In this document: positions 13,770-15,756 of the stretch, piece after piece
Position numbering within the stretch: the first letter of the stretch is position 1
Layout: each line of letters begins with the position of its first letter
Position numbers and translations under genes: made by a program
DNA from: a bacterium
Lineage (GTDB): Bacteria > UBA8248
Length of the DNA stretch: 15,756 nt
Reading direction: 5' to 3'
Assembly (NCBI GenBank): GCA_027622355.1
Contig: JAQBZT010000028.1
Location: 1 to 15,756, forward strand
Notes under the pieces: model-generated
The model's database searches: none
Told to the model about the DNA's origin: nothing
Seen by the model: the letters and a program-made list of their open reading frames with translations, nothing else

Positions 13770-14447
13770 GTGCCGCGATACATTGATATCAGCTGCGAGA
13801 TTCGGAGCGGGGTGCCGATTCCGCCGGGTGTCCCGCAAAAAGTGAAGCACACGACCGGCTACCGCGGCCCCGACTCCCACCACTGGCAGGCCACCTGGCT
13901 GGAGATGAGCGCCCACACCGGCTCCCACGTGGACAGCACCAAGCATGTGGTCAAGGACGGCCCCAACATCGGGGAGGTGGATTTCCACCGCTACATGGGC
14001 GAGGCCGTCATACTCGATCTGATCCACATGGGGAAGCCGAACGCTGTGCTAAAGGCCGAGCATTTCAAGGGCATGGAAGCGAAGTGCCGCCCGGGCGACA
14101 TCATCGTCGTCCGTACCGATTGGGGCCACAAGATGTTCGGGAAGATGGAGTACTATACCGAGTCTCCCTACATGGACACTTCCGCCGCCCAGTGGCTCGT
14201 CGATCGGAAGCCCAAGGCCATCGCCTTCGACTTTTTCGAGGAATACGACGCCCGGCGGACCGATTTCGACTCGACCGAATTTTATGTCCACCACATCATG
14301 CTGGGGGCCGATGTCGTTCTCATCGAGGGACTGGACAACCTTGGGGCCATCGGGCAAGAGCGTTTCTTCATGATGGCGCTTCCCATCAAAATCATGGACG
14401 CCGAGGCTTCCCCCGTCCGGGCCATCGCCGTCGTGGAGGACGAGTAA
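13770..14447 (+). CDS. Cyclase family protein (kynurenine formamidase-like metal hydrolase)
   Basis: 225 residues, in the PF04199 'cyclase' family, whose best-known members hydrolyse N-formylkynurenine or related amides with bound zinc or manganese. The signature HTGSHVDSTKH (49-59) supplies H49, H53, D55 and H59. Later HHIMLGADVVLIEGLDNL (174-191) supplies the second family block, with H174/H175 and E186. The start is GTG, preceded by AAAGGAGG at six bases, a strong site, and gives the usual PRYIDISCEI opening. No tryptophan-pathway genes are nearby, so the substrate is open. The stop is three bases before the ATG of the M42 peptidase, indicating a translationally coupled pair. Confidence 0.9.
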   Translation: MPRYIDISCEIRSGVPIPPGVPQKVKHTTGYRGPDSHHWQATWLEMSAHTGSHVDSTKHVVKDGPNIGEVDFHRYMGEAVILDLIHMGKPNAVLKAEHFKGMEAKCRPGDIIVVRTDWGHKMFGKMEYYTESPYMDTSAAQWLVDRKPKAIAFDFFEEYDARRTDFDSTEFYVHHIMLGADVVLIEGLDNLGAIGQERFFMMALPIKIMDAEASPVRAIAVVEDE

Positions 14448-14450
14448 ACC

Positions 14451-15578
14451 ATGACCTCCCCCGTTCTGGAGCGCATGCGCGCGCTCTGCGCGCTTCCCGG
14501 CCCGCCGGGAAGAGAGGACGCGGTGCGTGGTGCCCTCGTCGAGATGCTCCGCGGCGAGGCGGATGTGCTTCGCGAGGACGGCTTCGGCAACCTCATCGCC
14601 CAGAAAAACTTGTATGACGGCGTTCCCCACGTCCTGGTGGAATGCCACATGGACGAGGTGGGTGTTGTCGTGACAGGGGTCGAACCCGGCGGCGCGATTC
14701 GCTTCGACAAGGTCGGTTTGGTGGCGAATGCCGTTTTCCCGGGCCGTGAAGTAGAGCTTCTCGCCGAGGACGGAACCCTGATTCGTGGGGTGGTCAATAT
14801 CCGCTCCGGCCACCTTCAGGCCCTTCAGGGCCAGGAGCATCCCACGCCCGCCCAGATGTGGATCGATCTCGGTAATATGGACGGCGCGGCGGTCCGGCTT
14901 CTCGGGATTGGTCCTGGAACTCCCGGGGTCTTTTGCGGCTCCTTCGAGCCCCTCGGCGGGGGTGCCTGGAAGTCCAAGGCGGTGGACAACCGCTCGGGCT
15001 GCGCGCTGGCGGTGGAGGCCGTGCTGCGGGCGGGTGAGCTCGGAAACCGTCTCAAGCTCTCGGCCGCGTTTTGCGCCCAGGAGGAGATCGGCGCGCGCGG
15101 GGCGTCGGTGCTCTCGGTCACGGCCACCTGCGGCGGGAAGCCGCCGGACTTTGCCGTCGTTATCGATACGGTTCAGGCCGAGGGCCCCGAAGGGGTCGCC
15201 GACGCGATGGGGGTGCGGCTCGGGGCGGGGCCCGTTCTGCGCCGGTATGATCATGAACGCGGTATTCCGGAGAGTTTGCACGGTCACATCCCTCCGCATG
15301 AGTTGGTCACTTGGGTCAAGGAGGCGGCGAAGGAAGCGGGCGTTCCTCTTCAGGAGGATGCTGTCATTGGCACCTTCACTGACGCCTCTACCTTGAGCCG
15401 CTCGGTCCCCGGCGGGATGCCGGTGGTGAACCTCAACCTTCCCCGGCGGTATTCGCACAGCCCGGTGGAGATTTTCCTCGAATCGGACCTCGACCAGATG
15501 GCGGCCCTGCTGGGGGCGCTGCTCGGGGCCGCGGCCGAGGGAAATATCCCGCAGAAGCAGAAGGACTATCTGAAGTAG
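14451..15578 (+). CDS. M42 family metallopeptidase (glutamyl aminopeptidase-like)
   Basis: 375 residues, within the usual 340-370 range plus a short tail. M42 enzymes are cytosolic dinuclear-metal aminopeptidases that assemble as tetrahedral dodecamers. All expected residues are visible: H66 and D68 (CHMDEVG), bridging D179 (VDNRSGC), catalytic E211 and metal ligand E212 (AQEEIGARG), D239 (VVIDTVQ) and H336 (YSHSPVE). The mid-protein IRSGHLQALQG replaces the family's more typical IGxxPxHL stretch but keeps the core. Start: ATG three bases after the cyclase stop, with GGAGG inside the end of the cyclase gene. The coupling suggests that the two hydrolases act together, for example on a modified amino acid or peptide, but that is inference. 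Confidence 0.93.
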   Translation: MTSPVLERMRALCALPGPPGREDAVRGALVEMLRGEADVLREDGFGNLIAQKNLYDGVPHVLVECHMDEVGVVVTGVEPGGAIRFDKVGLVANAVFPGREVELLAEDGTLIRGVVNIRSGHLQALQGQEHPTPAQMWIDLGNMDGAAVRLLGIGPGTPGVFCGSFEPLGGGAWKSKAVDNRSGCALAVEAVLRAGELGNRLKLSAAFCAQEEIGARGASVLSVTATCGGKPPDFAVVIDTVQAEGPEGVADAMGVRLGAGPVLRRYDHERGIPESLHGHIPPHELVTWVKEAAKEAGVPLQEDAVIGTFTDASTLSRSVPGGMPVVNLNLPRRYSHSPVEIFLESDLDQMAALLGALLGAAAEGNIPQKQKDYLK

Positions 15579-15637
15579 CGCCATCCCGCTCCGGGCGTTA
15601 TTCTCTTTGCCCCGTTCGGAAAATAATTTTCGGTAGT

Positions 15638-15756
15638 GGGCCCGTTTGCACAATGGACCCTTGGTGTCATTCCGAAGGAGCGCAGGGGCCCCAAGCGAAC
15701 GGGTTCGCTTGGGGCCCGCAGCGACGGAGGAATCTGCTGTGGAAAAGCGGATTCCT
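15638..15756 (-). repeat. Dispersed palindromic repeat, copy C (cut by window edge)
   Basis: Read on the minus strand, it matches the right part of copy B (1568-1664). A 41-base stretch from AGGAATCCGC to GTCGCTGCGG is identical. After an interruption, CCTGCGCTCCTTCGGAATGA and the outer GGGTCCATTGTGCAAAC also match. The interruption is a larger hairpin insert, described separately. The copy lies 60 bases after the M42 gene and continues beyond the window. Confidence 0.85.
15686..15717. repeat. Perfect 15-bp hairpin inserted in repeat copy C
   Basis: Arms GGGCCCCAAGCGAAC (15686-15700) and GTTCGCTTGGGGCCC (15703-15717) pair without mismatch around a two-base loop. Copy B has only a short C-rich stretch at this position. 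There is no T-run, so it is not a standard terminator, though it could still slow polymerase after the M42 gene. Confidence 0.85.

Noticed and set aside
1..15756. CRISPR array, tRNA genes, insertion-sequence transposase, prophage or toxin-antitoxin pair
   Set aside because: No regularly spaced repeats, cloverleaf-like sequences, transposase or integrase motifs, or small paired genes were found on either strand.

Overview
The window is GC-rich bacterial chromosome carrying 15 protein-coding genes, most of them preceded by clear Shine-Dalgarno sequences. No rRNA, tRNA, CRISPR array, transposase or phage gene is visible. Gene content suggests a free-living, probably aerobic, Gram-negative-type environmental bacterium that makes or salvages cobalamin and very likely encodes selenocysteine. 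I cannot name the phylum from the sequence. The genes are metabolic and come as short transcription units on both strands.

Layout. (1) 1-1896: an M24 metallopeptidase gene on the minus strand, bracketed by two inverted copies of a palindromic dispersed repeat, followed by gene-free repeat-rich DNA. (2) 1897-5589, minus strand: a three-gene molybdenum hydroxylase operon in the order S-L-M, whose large subunit has the AYRGAGR active-site motif. This is a form II / CoxL-like enzyme. It has its own well-formed sigma70-type promoter. (3) 5719-8352: two cobalamin genes, cobQ (cobyric acid synthase) and cobO (corrinoid adenosyltransferase), both on the minus strand and separated by a plus-strand VOC/glyoxalase-fold gene. 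(4) 8459-10573, plus strand: a short-chain dehydrogenase and a 12-TM MFS transporter that ends in a strong bidirectional terminator. (5) 10644-11297, minus strand: a thioredoxin-fold protein of the iodothyronine deiodinase-like family interrupted by an in-frame UGA. A bacterial SECIS-like hairpin lies immediately downstream of the UGA, so I read the gene as one 217-residue selenoprotein. It is divergent from a small secreted coiled-coil protein. (6) 12021-13571, minus strand: a GNAT-family protein and a family 2 glycosyltransferase. (7) 13770-15578, plus strand: a two-gene operon of a cyclase/kynurenine-formamidase-like metal hydrolase and an M42 aminopeptidase. The window ends in a third copy of the dispersed repeat.

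The most notable item is the selenoprotein. A conventional gene caller would split it into two unrelated fragments and lose the catalytic residue. The second is the dispersed palindromic repeat, whose arms carry exchangeable hairpin inserts.
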